From JACKBK01 sp963707275 (GTDB taxonomy: Bacteria; Chloroflexota; Anaerolineae; JAAEKA01), in contig CAVPPH010000002.1 of assembly GCA_963707275.1 (NCBI GenBank), forward strand, positions 186,001-250,000: 64,000 nt of DNA, in the 5' to 3' direction. The notes under the pieces were generated by a model. It did not search any database and was not told the DNA's origin. It saw only the letters and a list, made by a program, of their open reading frames with translations. The position numbers were made by a program, and so were the translations under genes. Shown in pieces: positions 10,375 to 19,479 of the stretch; the stretch's first letter is position 1, and each line of letters opens with the position of its first letter.

Positions 10375-10941
10375 TCAGGCGCTTGCTTGCGCGCCCTTGT
10401 CGGCATAGGACTGAATCGTCAGGGCCAGCTCGCGCAGCGGCGCCTGGAGCGTACGATACAGCTCGCTGGCGGGGGCTTCCAGAGTCCGCACCAGTTCGCT
10501 GGCCGGCGCTTGCAGCACGCCCAGCAGTTGGCTCAAGACATCCGAGCGACTGGGCAGGTTGCGCAGTTCTTTGGCGTCATCGGCGTTCAAGACCTGGCCT
10601 TCCAGAATCGCGCCCTTGACGCTGAAGCTATCGACATCCTTGGCGGCGTCGAACAGCGCCTTGGCTGCTGCTGCTGTGTCATCCGGTAGAAACACCACGG
10701 CCGTCGGGCCGATCAGGTGCTCTTCCGGGATCGGCATATTGGCGCGTTCCAGCGCGATGCGCATCAGCGTGTTCTTGACCACCATGATCGATGAGTTGTG
10801 ATCACGCATCTGCCCGCGCAACTTCTGGATCTGCTGCACGTTTGTGCCGCGGTACTCGCTGAAGACGATTGCACGGCTTGTGGTCAACTGCTCGAGATAG
10901 GCCTCGATCAATTGTTCTTTCTTGGATTTGGTGATTGCCAA
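10375..10941 (-). CDS. rplJ: 50S ribosomal protein L10
   Basis: L10 is the stalk base that carries L7/L12 dimers and also binds its own mRNA leader. The protein has the family N-terminus AITKSKKEQLIEAY, FSEYRGTNVQQIQKLR and VVKNTLMRIAL, with a helical, Leu/Ala-rich C-terminal stalk-binding tail (EAPASELYRTLQAPL). I choose the TTG at 10941 as start: AGGAGG lies about eight bases upstream and the product then begins MAITKSKK as in other L10 proteins. The alternative GTG at 10950 overlaps the Shine-Dalgarno sequence itself. A terminator-type hairpin lies about 50 nt upstream in the leader. Confidence 0.97.
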   Translation of the reverse strand: MAITKSKKEQLIEAYLEQLTTSRAIVFSEYRGTNVQQIQKLRGQMRDHNSSIMVVKNTLMRIALERANMPIPEEHLIGPTAVVFLPDDTAAAAKALFDAAKDVDSFSVKGAILEGQVLNADDAKELRNLPSRSDVLSQLLGVLQAPASELVRTLEAPASELYRTLQAPLRELALTIQSYADKGAQASA

Positions 10942-10950
10942 GCCATTCAC

Positions 10951-11229
10951 CTCCTTTTCGTAGATTCTTGGACCGTCTTGATTTCAAGCCAACAAAAAAG
11001 CCTTCGCTCCTGCGGGGCGAAGGCTCACAGACAGACGCTCCGGCAGCACCGTGGCGTCGCGAACGGCAACAGGCAAGCGTTGCTGCCGTTTCGGGCAGCA
11101 TGCCGCTCAGTTGCGTCGTTTGTCTCGAACCTGTCACCTCGGCAGGCCAGCGATTAAGCCAGATTGGCGCCTGCTATCATCGGCAACGGTCTGATAGACC
11201 TGGGTTGTTAAGACCGAATTGGTGGCGGA
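10951..11229 (-). promoter_or_regulatory. rplJ leader (probable L10-L7/L12 autoregulatory region)
   Basis: The 279 nt between rplA and rplJ hold no gene. They contain an intrinsic-terminator hairpin (10994-11024) and further inverted stretches upstream, plus the Shine-Dalgarno AGGAGG just before rplJ. In many bacteria this interval is the L10 leader, where excess L10-L12 complex favours premature termination or blocked translation. I assign that role from position and the terminator; the L10-binding kink-turn was not verified. Confidence 0.6.
10994..11024 (-). terminator. Intrinsic terminator/attenuator upstream of rplJ
   Basis: On the minus strand an 8-bp stem (GCCTTCGC / GCGAAGGC) with a 9-nt loop is followed directly by six U residues (10994-10999). 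It sits about 50 nt before the rplJ start and after rplA, so it must be conditionally read through for L10 and L7/L12 to be made from an upstream promoter. Confidence 0.8.
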
Positions 11230-11943
11230 TCAGGTTGCTTTCAACGCAGAAGCCTGGCTTACATCCAGACGAATGCCAGGTCCCATGGTTGATGTCATCG
11301 TAACTCGCTTGATATAAATACCCTTGGCGCCTGTTGGCCTGGCGCGGACTACCGCGTCCATCGCCGCAACCATGTTCGCCATGAGTTGTTCCTGAGTGAA
11401 GCTGGCCTTGCCGATCGGCATATGCAGATTGGCGGTTTTGTCGACCTTGAATTCGACACGACCTTGCCGTGCTTCGGCAATGACCCGACCGAGATCGTCT
11501 TCCTCGACGATGGTGCCTGCCTTGGGGCTGGGCATCAGCCCGCGCGGTCCCAGCACACGACCGAGGCGGCCAACCTTCTTCATCATGGACGGAGTTGCCA
11601 CCGCCATGTCGAAGTCAGTCCATCCGCCCTGAATCTTATTCACCAGTTCGTCGCTGCCGACGAAATCAGCGCCGGCTTCTTCGGCCACGCGTGCAGCGTC
11701 GCCTTCGGCGAACACCAGAATGCGCACTTCCTTGCCGGTGCCGCTGGGCATCAGGACGACGCCGCGCACCTGCTGGTCGGCATGCCGAGGATCAACGCCC
11801 ATACGCAGGTGAATCTCGACGGTCGAGTCGAACTTGGTGTTGGCGGTTTCGCGAACCAGCTTAACTGCATCCTCAGGGGAGTAGTTGGTTGCCGGGTCGA
11901 TCTTTGCCTGGGCTTCCAGATATTTCTTGCCGTGCTTTGCCAT
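11230..11943 (-). CDS. rplA: 50S ribosomal protein L1
   Basis: This 237-residue L1 protein has the usual length and motifs: MAKHGKKYLEAQ, YSPEDAVKLVRETANTKFD, HLRMGVDPRHADQQVRG, the signature segment VGRLGRVLGPRGLMPSPKAG and a basic C-terminus ending in YIKRVTMTSTMGPGIRLD. L1 binds 23S rRNA at the L1 stalk and in many bacteria represses its own L11-L1 mRNA. AAGGAGA precedes the ATG. It follows rplK by 70 nt and precedes the rplJ leader. Confidence 0.98.
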   Translation of the reverse strand: MAKHGKKYLEAQAKIDPATNYSPEDAVKLVRETANTKFDSTVEIHLRMGVDPRHADQQVRGVVLMPSGTGKEVRILVFAEGDAARVAEEAGADFVGSDELVNKIQGGWTDFDMAVATPSMMKKVGRLGRVLGPRGLMPSPKAGTIVEEDDLGRVIAEARQGRVEFKVDKTANLHMPIGKASFTQEQLMANMVAAMDAVVRARPTGAKGIYIKRVTMTSTMGPGIRLDVSQASALKAT

Positions 11944-12013
11944 TTGTGTCTCCTTGTGGTGCCAGCGGAACCAGACTGCCTGGTTCCTCCCACCAGCGCT
12001 TCTTTGAGGGGCG

Positions 12014-12439
12014 CTAGTCTACGACGGTGATACCCATGCTGCGAGCTGTGCCTTCGATCATCCGCATGGCGCCGTCAAGGTCGATAGCGTTGAGGTCCAC
12101 CATCTTTTGCTCGGCGATGCTGCGGATGTCGGCGCGGCTGACGCTGCCGACCTTGGTGCGATTGGCGACGGCGGAGCCCTTGGGCACGCGGGCCGCCTTC
12201 TTCAGCAGGTCAGTGGCAGGCGGGGTCTTGAGGGCCAGCGTGAAGGACTTGTCCTGGTAGATGATGATCTCCACCGGGATAATGCTGCCAGCCATATTGG
12301 ACGTCTTGGCGTTGTATTCCTTGCAGAAGCCCATGATGTTGACGCCGTGCTGGCCCAAGGCAGGACCAACAGGCGGGGCCGGGTTTGCCTTGCCGGCCGG
12401 CAACTGCAACTTGACGATTGCTAGAACTTTCTTTGCCAT
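12014..12439 (-). CDS. rplK: 50S ribosomal protein L11
   Basis: The 141-residue L11 has the N-terminal domain with the thiostrepton-region proline pair (GKANPAPPVGPALGQHGVNI), the linker and the RNA-binding C-terminal domain (TPPATDLLKKAA, IRSIAEQKMVDLNA, MIEGTARSMGITV). It sits at the GTPase-associated centre and is needed for RelA activation in bacteria that have RelA. It directly follows nusG by 50 nt and is co-transcribed with rplA. Confidence 0.98.
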   Translation of the reverse strand: MAKKVLAIVKLQLPAGKANPAPPVGPALGQHGVNIMGFCKEYNAKTSNMAGSIIPVEIIIYQDKSFTLALKTPPATDLLKKAARVPKGSAVANRTKVGSVSRADIRSIAEQKMVDLNAIDLDGAMRMIEGTARSMGITVVD

Positions 12440-12489
12440 AATCAGGTTTCCTCTGGTCTGTGACGGTAATCGATGATTACGCAGACAGC

Positions 12490-13108
12490 CTATACTTTTT
12501 CCAACTGCAGGAAGTCAACATCGACCGGTGTGTCGCGGTTGAAGAACGACACCATGACCCGGGCACGACCCTTGTCGGGATAAAGCTCCTGTACCAAGCC
12601 GGTGAACTCGGCGAACGCGCCCTCAACGATGCGTACTTTCTGGCCGATCTTGAAATCAACTTTGATCTTCGGTTCTTCAGACTTCAAGCCGGCGCATAAT
12701 GCGCTTGACTTCCTCATCGGGCAGCGGGGTTGGCTTGTTGCCCATGCCGACGAAGCCGGTCACATTGGGTGTGTTGCGAACCACATACCACGATTGTTCG
12801 TCCATGATCATCTGCACGAGCACATAGCCAGGGAAAACGCGTCGTTCGACCACCCGCCGCTGGCCGTCCTTCAGTTCTATCTCTTCCTCTGTAGGAACGA
12901 TGACCTGAAAGATCTTGCCTTGCATGTCCATGGACTCGATACGGTGCTCAAGGTTCTTCTTGACCTTGTTCTCGTAGCCTGAGTAGCTGTGGACAACGAA
13001 CCAGCGAGCGTCTTCGGGAATTTGCTGACCGCCCTCGGGGGTTTCGCTATTCAGTTCCTCAGCCTCAATGAGAGGCTGAGTCTCTTTTTTGGATGCTGTC
13101 TTGGCCAC
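12490..13108 (-). CDS. nusG: Transcription termination/antitermination factor NusG (frameshifted)
   Basis: Two overlapping frames join into one NusG. The N-terminal part has an acidic extension, then the NGN domain with ARWFVVHSYSGYENKVKKNL, the hydrophobic RNA-polymerase patch VFPGYVLVQM and TPNVTGFVG. After a one-base insertion at about 12688 (MRRL followed by KSEEPKI) the second frame supplies the KOW domain: GQKVRIVEGAFAEFTGLVQEL and the end VDFLQLEKV. Joined length is about 205 residues, normal for NusG. Because NusG is near-universally required, the shift is far more likely a sequencing error than a real mutation. Neighbours secE and rplK are the canonical ones. Confidence 0.95.
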
Positions 13109-13163
13109 TGCTTTATTCTACCGTTCTGGCAGCACCAGGGCTGCCGCGTGCTTGTGCCGTGAG

Positions 13164-13382
13164 TTAGCCTATCAAGCGCAGCATGATGCTGTCAAAGACC
13201 ACGTCTAGGCCCCAGAGAAAGATCGACATCAGAAACGTGACAATCAAAACGATGGATGTCAGGTTGATGGCTTCTTCCCGGGTCGGCCAGGTGACCTTGC
13301 GCATCTCGGCGCGCGACTCACGGAGATATCTGATCAGGCGATTTTCTTGCTTTTCGGTCTCGGCTTTAGTCACGCTAGTCAT
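13164..13382 (-). CDS. secE: Preprotein translocase subunit SecE
   Basis: This short SecE (about 72 residues from ATG 13382) has a charged cytoplasmic helix (ENRLIRYLRESRAEMRKVTW), the conserved WPTREEA motif and one C-terminal transmembrane helix (VLIVTFLMSIFLWGLDVVFD). It stabilises SecY in the Sec channel. An in-frame ATG at 13403 lies inside an 11-bp hairpin and has no Shine-Dalgarno sequence, so I prefer 13382; a GTG at 13370 is also possible. It precedes nusG, as in nearly all bacteria. Confidence 0.95.
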   Translation of the reverse strand: MTSVTKAETEKQENRLIRYLRESRAEMRKVTWPTREEAINLTSIVLIVTFLMSIFLWGLDVVFDSIMLRLIG

Positions 13383-13396
13383 CTCTCTTAGGATGG

Positions 13397-13428
13397 AAGA
13401 CACCGCTTCTGCGTCGGAGCGGTGTCTT
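13397..13428 (-). other. Hairpin between tRNA-Trp and secE
   Basis: An 11-bp perfect inverted repeat (AAGACACCGCT / AGCGGTGTCTT, 10-nt loop) lies just upstream of secE on the minus strand. It may be an RNA-processing or stability element that separates the tRNA from the secE mRNA. Confidence 0.5.
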
Positions 13429-13473
13429 GCCCGGATGGACTGCCCTGCATAGCGGGCAGATTGTTCTCAGTGT

Positions 13474-13549
13474 TGGCAGGCGTGGCAGGACTCGAACCCG
13501 CAACCTACGGTTTTGGAGACCGTTGCTCTACCCGTTGAGCTACACGCCT
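13474..13549 (-). tRNA. tRNA-Trp (CCA anticodon)
   Basis: The cloverleaf reads on the minus strand: acceptor AGGCGTG / CACGCCT, D arm TAGCTCAACGGGTAGAGC, anticodon loop CTCCAAA with anticodon CCA, T arm GCGGGTTCGAGTCCTGC. Discriminator G is followed by a genomically encoded CCA end (13474-13476), unlike the other three tRNAs here. Confidence 0.97.
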
Positions 13550-13598
13550 GTGCAGGCAATGGCGGCTGTTTCGCTACAACTGGGCCATCGCCACGGGT

Positions 13599-13763
13599 CT
13601 ATTTTGTTTCTCTGTGTGGCGTATGGCAACGACAGCGCGGGCAGTATTTCTTCAGTTCAAGCCTGGCCTGGTCGTTGCGACGATTCTTTTGTGACGTGTA
13701 GTTGCGCTCTTTGCACTCAGTACACGCCAGTGTAATTACAACACGAACTGCTTTTTTTGCCAT
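13599..13763 (-). CDS. rpmG: 50S ribosomal protein L33
   Basis: This short gene encodes 54 residues beginning MAKKAVRVVITLACTECKER and containing NYTSQKNRRN, LELKKYCPRCRCHT and the final PHRETK. This is the zinc-binding (C+) form of L33, with two CxxC pairs (CTEC and CPRC). L33 sits near the ribosomal E site. The gene lies between tuf and tRNA-Trp, a common position in this cluster. Confidence 0.95.
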   Translation of the reverse strand: MAKKAVRVVITLACTECKERNYTSQKNRRNDQARLELKKYCPRCRCHTPHRETK

Positions 13764-13783
13764 AATGGTTTCTCTGTCTAATC

Positions 13784-13820
13784 AGGGGAGGTGAACGCCA
13801 AGTCAGGCGTTTCCTCCCCT
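13784..13820 (-). other. Hairpin between tuf and rpmG
   Basis: Arms AGGGGAGGTGAACGCC (13784-13799) and GGCGTTTCCTCCCCT (13806-13820) pair with one bulge around a 6-nt loop, just downstream of tuf and 21 nt before rpmG. There is no U-tract, so it may be a partial terminator or a 3' stabiliser for the abundant tuf mRNA. Confidence 0.5.
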
Positions 13821-13850
13821 GGATTGTTGAGTGCAATGCTCGACGTGTGC

Positions 13851-15050
<1,200 letters not shown>

Positions 15051-15080
15051 GCCAACCTCCTGAGTTGCACAGTCGCGATT

Positions 15081-15103
15081 TGGCCGCCCGACCCGGGCGG
15101 CCA
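15081..15103 (-). other. GC-rich hairpin in tRNA-tuf spacer
   Basis: Perfect 10-bp arms (TGGCCGCCCG / CGGGCGGCCA) with a 3-nt loop lie 31 nt upstream of tuf. The position suggests a processing or stabilising structure at the 5' end of tuf mRNA after tRNA excision. Confidence 0.5.
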
Positions 15104-15149
15104 TACGCACTCCCTTTGATATGCGAAATCGCAGGTAGTGACTGGAAAG

Positions 15150-15222
15150 AGCCCACGATCGGACTTGAACCGATGACCCCGTTCTTACCAAGAACGTGCT
15201 CTACCGACTGAGCTACGCGGGC
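15150..15222 (-). tRNA. tRNA-Thr (GGT anticodon)
   Basis: Acceptor GCCCGCG / CGTGGGC, D arm TAGCTCAGTCGGTAGAGC, anticodon loop TTGGTAA (GGT) and T arm TCGGTTCAAGTCCGA are all present on the minus strand. The CCA end is not encoded. It lies directly before tuf, as thrT does in E. coli. Confidence 0.97.
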
Positions 15223-15283
15223 AATGCGATGAACAAGGAAAGATGAACGACAAATTTGTCGCTCATCACTCTTTGTTCCTGAG

Positions 15284-15366
15284 TGGGCAGGGGCGGATTC
15301 GAACCACCGAAGGCGTCTGCCAGCTGATTTACAGTCAGCCCCCTTTGGCCGCTTGGGTACCTGCCC
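15284..15366 (-). tRNA. tRNA-Tyr (GTA anticodon)
   Basis: This 83-nt class II tRNA has acceptor GGGCAGG / CCTGCCC, anticodon loop CTGTAAA (GTA), a long variable arm (CTGGCAGACGCCTTC) and T arm GGTGGTTCGAATCCGCC. CCA is not encoded. Confidence 0.97.
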
Positions 15367-15423
15367 ATGTTCTGTTGTTAACACCGCACCGGCGTCGACT
15401 CATCGAAAAAGCGATCGCCCTGG

Positions 15424-15497
15424 AGCCGACGGCCGGACTTGAACCGGCAACCGTCCGCTTACAAGGCGGAAGCTCTGCCGAATTGAGCTACGTCGGC
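15424..15497 (-). tRNA. tRNA-Thr (TGT anticodon)
   Basis: Acceptor GCCGACG / CGTCGGC, anticodon loop CTTGTAA (TGT) and T arm GCCGGTTCAAGTCCGGC are present. It is the first gene after the promoter at 15508-15536, so it heads the whole tRNA-tuf-ribosomal protein transcript. The order Thr(TGT)-Tyr-Thr(GGT)-tuf matches E. coli thrU-tyrU-(glyT)-thrT-tufB but without a tRNA-Gly. Confidence 0.97.
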
Positions 15498-15507
15498 TAG
15501 CCTGTGG

Positions 15508-15536
15508 ATTATACCACACGCACATAGCCCAGCCAA
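15508..15536 (-). promoter_or_regulatory. Promoter of the tRNA-tuf-ribosomal operon
   Basis: On the minus strand a TTGGCT box (15531-15536), a 17-bp spacer and a perfect TATAAT (15508-15513) place transcription start about at the first base of tRNA-Thr(TGT) at 15497. The box sequences and spacing fit the housekeeping sigma factor. Confidence 0.75.
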
Positions 15537-15542
15537 ACCAAC

Positions 15543-15565
15543 GCTGCCAGCGGACTGCTGGCAGC
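15543..15565 (-). terminator. Hairpin after the FFLEELY-like gene
   Basis: Nine-bp perfect arms (GCTGCCAGC / GCTGGCAGC) and a 5-nt loop lie 60 nt downstream of the stop at 15625, followed on the minus strand by a T/G-rich stretch. It is a plausible terminator separating this gene from the tRNA promoter. Confidence 0.5.
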
Positions 15566-15624
15566 ACTGAGGGAGTATACGCAACTGACCGGCTGTTGTC
15601 AAATAGTTTGGGAAGGGCGCGCGC

Positions 15625-16434
15625 CTAAAACACGATCTCGGTCGGGCCGCCGTCGCTGACCAGAAACGGGTTGTCAGCCGGCGCGCCGCCGGGCAAACCG
15701 TAGATCCGGTCCAGAATGGCTTTCTCGCGCAGCTCGATGCGTTGCAGGAACACATCAACTCGCCGCAGCGATTTCAGAGCCGCAAAGCCGCGTTCCAGAA
15801 AATGTTGCATATCGTACCAGCCCAGCTGTTGAGCCGGCCGTCTGGCGAGTCGCAAAGTCGGTGTGATGAACGGCAAACGGCGCACGCGGTCCAGGTGCGT
15901 TCCCAATTCCAGAATCAGTTCAATCTGCCGGACGCGCACGGCGTAGTTGTCGCACAGTAGGTAGGCTTCGTCGTATTGCCACTGGTCGAACCGGTCGACA
16001 ACCGCGAGTTCGTCGCGCAGCGTTTCAGCCATTGCCAGGTCGAGCTGCTGGGTCAATGTGTTGACCTCCAGTGCCATAGCCAGCGGCAGCAAGGTGGCTT
16101 CCGGCAGAAAGCGGTTCATGAAGTCGTAGATGCGATGGCCGTCGTAGTCCCGCTGACTGAAATCGCGCGGCGCATAGATGTCCGAAAGGAAAAAGCTGCA
16201 CGCCTGGCTGAACTCAGGATCGCGTAGCAGGTCCGCGTGCGTGCGCGAGAGACGCAGCGACTGCCACGCTCCCAGGTGCGCCATCAGCGGCGACAACTGC
16301 TTGCCTTCGACCATCTCGTGGTGAGCCATGCTGGCGCGCAGGTTGACCACCAACTGGCCTGCGTCGCGCAGTCCTGGCAATACCAGCACGGGGGCTGGCT
16401 CTTCCTGGGAAGATAGGTCTGGTGGAAAATTCAT
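15625..16434 (-). CDS. FFLEELY-motif-like conserved protein
   Basis: The 269-residue protein starts at the ATG at 16434 with GGAG upstream. Its central segment SFFLSDIYAPRDFSQRD resembles the FFLEELY signature of a conserved family of unknown function found mainly in proteobacteria. The rest is predicted helical, with many Leu and charged residues and no transmembrane segment or signal peptide. No catalytic motif is visible. It is expressed as a single gene, divergent from the subtilase and ending before the tRNA operon promoter. Family assignment comes from the motif only; function unknown. Confidence 0.65.
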   Translation of the reverse strand: MNFPPDLSSQEEPAPVLVLPGLRDAGQLVVNLRASMAHHEMVEGKQLSPLMAHLGAWQSLRLSRTHADLLRDPEFSQACSFFLSDIYAPRDFSQRDYDGHRIYDFMNRFLPEATLLPLAMALEVNTLTQQLDLAMAETLRDELAVVDRFDQWQYDEAYLLCDNYAVRVRQIELILELGTHLDRVRRLPFITPTLRLARRPAQQLGWYDMQHFLERGFAALKSLRRVDVFLQRIELREKAILDRIYGLPGGAPADNPFLVSDGGPTEIVF

Positions 16435-16460
16435 CGATTTGCTCCGGTGATCTCCGCCAC

Positions 16461-16489
16461 AGTATATCCCCATCCGCACCACGCACCAA
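16461..16489 (-). promoter_or_regulatory. Putative promoter of the FFLEELY-like gene
   Basis: TTGGTG (16484-16489), a 17-bp spacer and TATACT (16461-16466) on the minus strand precede the ATG at 16434 by 27 bases. Agreement with consensus is moderate. Confidence 0.45.
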
Positions 16490-16571
16490 GATCGCAGTTG
16501 ACAGGCACGGAGAACTGTGCGAATCGCCAGGCCATGGCAAGCCGGTCTTTCGCGAAATCTGCGCCGCGCGC

Positions 16572-16577
16572 TATAAT
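16572..16577 (+). promoter_or_regulatory. -10 box for the secreted subtilase gene
   Basis: A perfect TATAAT lies 66 nt before the GTG start. No good -35 box is visible at the expected distance, so only the -10 element is called. Confidence 0.45.
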
Positions 16578-16642
16578 CTTCATGATACGGTATACATCAG
16601 CGTGTGTTGCAGGTCGAAGACGTTTCGTTGAGGAGGTCATTT

Positions 16643-19312
16643 GTGACTACTGTCAAGATGTTTGCATTTGCCGCGGCTGCGGTCGCCATGATTGCGTTGA
16701 CCGGATTGGTGGCTCCGCCCGCTGCTCCAGTGGCAGCCGCTGCACCAATCCACCCGGCGGTGTTTGCCAGCCTGCAAGGGGCAGACGATAACCGCGCCAC
16801 CTTCTTCGTCCTGCTGGCTGATCAAGCCGACCTGTCGCCGGCCTACGCGATCAAAGACTGGAACGAGCGCGGCCAGTGGGTTGTGGATGCGCTGCAAGCC
16901 GCGGCTGGCAGCGCACAGGCGCCGCTGCTGCGTGCGCTGCAATCGCCCGCCGTCCGCAGACACGTCGTCAGGGCGCAGCCCTTCTGGATCGTAAACACCA
17001 TCGCTGTCTACGGCGACCAACAATCGCTGGACTTTATCGCCCGCCAGCCTGGCGTGGCGCAGATATTGCCTGAGGTGAAGCTGGAGCTGCCGGAAGTCCT
17101 GGTCGAAACGCCATCGCAGGCGCCGGATACAGTCGAATGGAACGTGGCCAAGATCAACGCCAACGAAGTCTGGGCGCTGGGCTACACCGGCGCTGGCATG
17201 GTGGTTGCCAACCTCGATACCGGAGTCGACTACACCCACCCCGCGCTGGTTTCCAAATACCGCGGTAACCTGGGGACAGGAGCCAGCGGGCCGTTCGACC
17301 ACAACTACAACTGGTTCGATCCCTACTGGAACACCACTTCGCCGCACGCGCTGCCCTGGCAGGCCGGCGGCACGGTGCCCAGCGGTCACGGCACCCATGT
17401 CATGGGAACCATGGTCGGATCGGCCGGGACGTATCAGATCGGCGTCGCGCCTGATGCAGAGTGGATCGCGACCTTTGGCTGCTGCCCCGACAACGCGACC
17501 TTGCTGGCGGCCTTGCAGTGGCATCTGGCCCCGACGCGTCTCGACGGCTCCAGCCCGAACCCTAGCTTGCGCGCCCACACCTTACAGAACTCCTGGGGCG
17601 GGCCGGGCGGCAGCTCGATCTATGCCCAGGCCATGGCGTCGCTCAACGCATCCGGCATGTTCGTGTCCGCATCGGCGGGCAACAGCGGCCCCTCGTGCGG
17701 CACGCTGGGATCACCGGGCGATCTGGGAGCGGTGTTCAACGTCGGTGGCACCGGCCGCGACGACACGATATACACGTACAGCGCGCGCGGCCCCAACTCC
17801 TTCAGCGGCCAGACGGGGCCAGAACTGGTGGCGCCCGGGGTGGGCGTGCGTTCGTCGGTGCCTGGCGGTTTCTACCAGGAGTACACCGGCACGTCCATGG
17901 CCGGCCCGCACGTCGCTGGCGCGGTAGCGCTGCTCTGGCAAGCCAACCCCACGCTGGTGGGTCAGGTGGACTACACATCCGAGCTGCTGCGCAAAACCGC
18001 CACACCTTTCCCCGTGCCAGGTGAAAGTTGCGGCGGTGTAGACAGCGGTTCGGCGCGACCTAACAACACATCGGGCTGGGGGCAGCTCGACATCCTTCGC
18101 GCGGTGCAACTGGCTGGCGACGGGCAGAGCAAGGCTGTGGTGCAGGTGAGCGATGGGGCGGGGCAGCCGTTGGCTGGTGTGAGCCTGACCCTGCGGCGCA
18201 CGCTGCCGGATTTGGGTGAGGTGGTATTGAACGGGGTTACCGACAGCGCGGGCCGTTTCGAGTATCTGGTGGCGCCCGGCGATGCGGCTATCGAGGCATC
18301 GCTTTTCGGTTACGCGTCGCCTGCGCCGCTCAACGTGTCGGTCGGGAATGGCAGCAACCCGGTCAACATGACGCTTCAGCAGCTTCCTCTGCAACCGGTC
18401 AGCGGTCAGGTGGTCGAACGACTGCCCAACTGGCTCTTCCTGCCCCGCATCGTGGCCGGTGGGCAGGTGGCCAGCCCGGCGGCGCGGAGCGCCAATGCCC
18501 GCGTTCCCGCTGCGCTTAAGCGGCTGGACGCGCGTATTACCGTCGTGGACGCGCCTCTGTCGCCGGTGACAACCGACTGCACCGGCGCGTTTTCCCTGAA
18601 CCTGCCTGCCGGCGTGCATACGCTGCTGGTGGAGGCGACCGGCTACCGCCCGCAGCGGGTGATGGTGGACACCACCAGCGGCACACAGCGCACGGTCTAT
18701 CTGTCGCCGGTCTGGGACTACAGCGTCGCTGACAGTCGCAGCGGCGGCGTGCCTTTCCAGTGGATCGACGCGACATCCGGCACGCGCTATACGCTTGGCG
18801 ACGATTCCTACCAGTCGGTCAGCCTGGCCGGCGGCGCATCCATCGACTACTACGGTCAGCCGTACAGTCAGCTTTTCATCAGCTCCAACGGTTTTCTCAG
18901 TTTCGGCCAGCCCTACGCAGCCTACCAGGGCATCATTCCCTTCGAAGGCGCGCCCAACAACGCTGTCTACGCGCTGGCTGAGGATCTGAACCCGGCTGCT
19001 GGCACCCCTGGCAACGACAACGGAGTCTACGTGCGCACCGTGGGCAGCAAAACCGTGGTGCAATATAATCAGGTCGAGCACTGGTCCGCCGGCAACCCGG
19101 AGACTTTCCAGACGATTCTGGACACCGCCACGGATCAGATCACTCTGCAGTACCAGCAAGTAAGCTGGCCCGACTTCACCACCGTGGGAGTAGAGAACGC
19201 AGCCGGCGACCGTGGCATCTCCTGGTCCTACGAAAACAGCGGCGATCTGGAGCCGGGCCTCGCTGTGCGATTCACTCCGGTGTACGGGCAGGCGGGAGTG
19301 AGTTGTCAGTAA
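16643..19312 (+). CDS. Secreted subtilisin-family (S8) serine protease
   Basis: The GTG at 16643 is preceded by AGGAGGT and opens an Ala-rich signal peptide (residues 1-35), giving 889 residues. An inhibitor-like propeptide region follows (about 50-150). The S8 domain has the full triad: Asp192 in NLDTGVDYTHP, His249 in SGHGTHVMG and Ser418 in YTGTSMAGPHVAGA, with oxyanion Asn316 in LQNSWGG. Downstream are two carboxypeptidase-regulatory-like beta domains (SLTLRRTLPD..., then LNLPAGVHTLLVEATGYRP) and a C-terminal beta-rich domain with FISSNGFLSFG. It is predicted to be exported and to degrade extracellular protein. No sortase or lipid anchor is seen. Confidence 0.93.
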   Translation: MTTVKMFAFAAAAVAMIALTGLVAPPAAPVAAAAPIHPAVFASLQGADDNRATFFVLLADQADLSPAYAIKDWNERGQWVVDALQAAAGSAQAPLLRALQSPAVRRHVVRAQPFWIVNTIAVYGDQQSLDFIARQPGVAQILPEVKLELPEVLVETPSQAPDTVEWNVAKINANEVWALGYTGAGMVVANLDTGVDYTHPALVSKYRGNLGTGASGPFDHNYNWFDPYWNTTSPHALPWQAGGTVPSGHGTHVMGTMVGSAGTYQIGVAPDAEWIATFGCCPDNATLLAALQWHLAPTRLDGSSPNPSLRAHTLQNSWGGPGGSSIYAQAMASLNASGMFVSASAGNSGPSCGTLGSPGDLGAVFNVGGTGRDDTIYTYSARGPNSFSGQTGPELVAPGVGVRSSVPGGFYQEYTGTSMAGPHVAGAVALLWQANPTLVGQVDYTSELLRKTATPFPVPGESCGGVDSGSARPNNTSGWGQLDILRAVQLAGDGQSKAVVQVSDGAGQPLAGVSLTLRRTLPDLGEVVLNGVTDSAGRFEYLVAPGDAAIEASLFGYASPAPLNVSVGNGSNPVNMTLQQLPLQPVSGQVVERLPNWLFLPRIVAGGQVASPAARSANARVPAALKRLDARITVVDAPLSPVTTDCTGAFSLNLPAGVHTLLVEATGYRPQRVMVDTTSGTQRTVYLSPVWDYSVADSRSGGVPFQWIDATSGTRYTLGDDSYQSVSLAGGASIDYYGQPYSQLFISSNGFLSFGQPYAAYQGIIPFEGAPNNAVYALAEDLNPAAGTPGNDNGVYVRTVGSKTVVQYNQVEHWSAGNPETFQTILDTATDQITLQYQQVSWPDFTTVGVENAAGDRGISWSYENSGDLEPGLAVRFTPVYGQAGVSCQ

Positions 19313-19320
19313 GAGTACGA

Positions 19321-19444
19321 CTTCCCCTCACCCAGCCTCTCCCGCGGGGAGAGGAATCAGAATTCGGAATTCCCTCTTCAGCGGGGATAGGAGCCGGAAT
19401 CAGAACCCCCTCTCCCAAAGGAGAGGGGGCAGGGGGTGAGGGTG
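19321..19444. repeat. Convergent intergenic hairpin repeat (CCCTCACCC/CTCTCCC type)
   Basis: Between the convergent subtilase and deacetylase genes two related hairpins occur: CCTCTCCC-gc-GGGGAGAGG and CCCCTCTCC-caaa-GGAGAGGGG, flanked by CCCTCACCC and GGGTGAGGG. This reads as a dispersed intergenic repeat that may also serve as a bidirectional terminator. Confidence 0.6.
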
Positions 19445-19479
19445 AGTCCTCGCAAGCCACAAAACCTGTTGTGCGCTGG

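Noticed and set aside
12490..13108. Programmed frameshift in nusG
   Set aside because: No slippery heptamer or downstream pseudoknot is evident, and many unrelated genes show the same kind of one-base insertion.
17711..19159. Long minus-strand ORF under the subtilase gene
   Set aside because: Antisense shadow without recognisable domains; the plus strand encodes a complete S8 protease.
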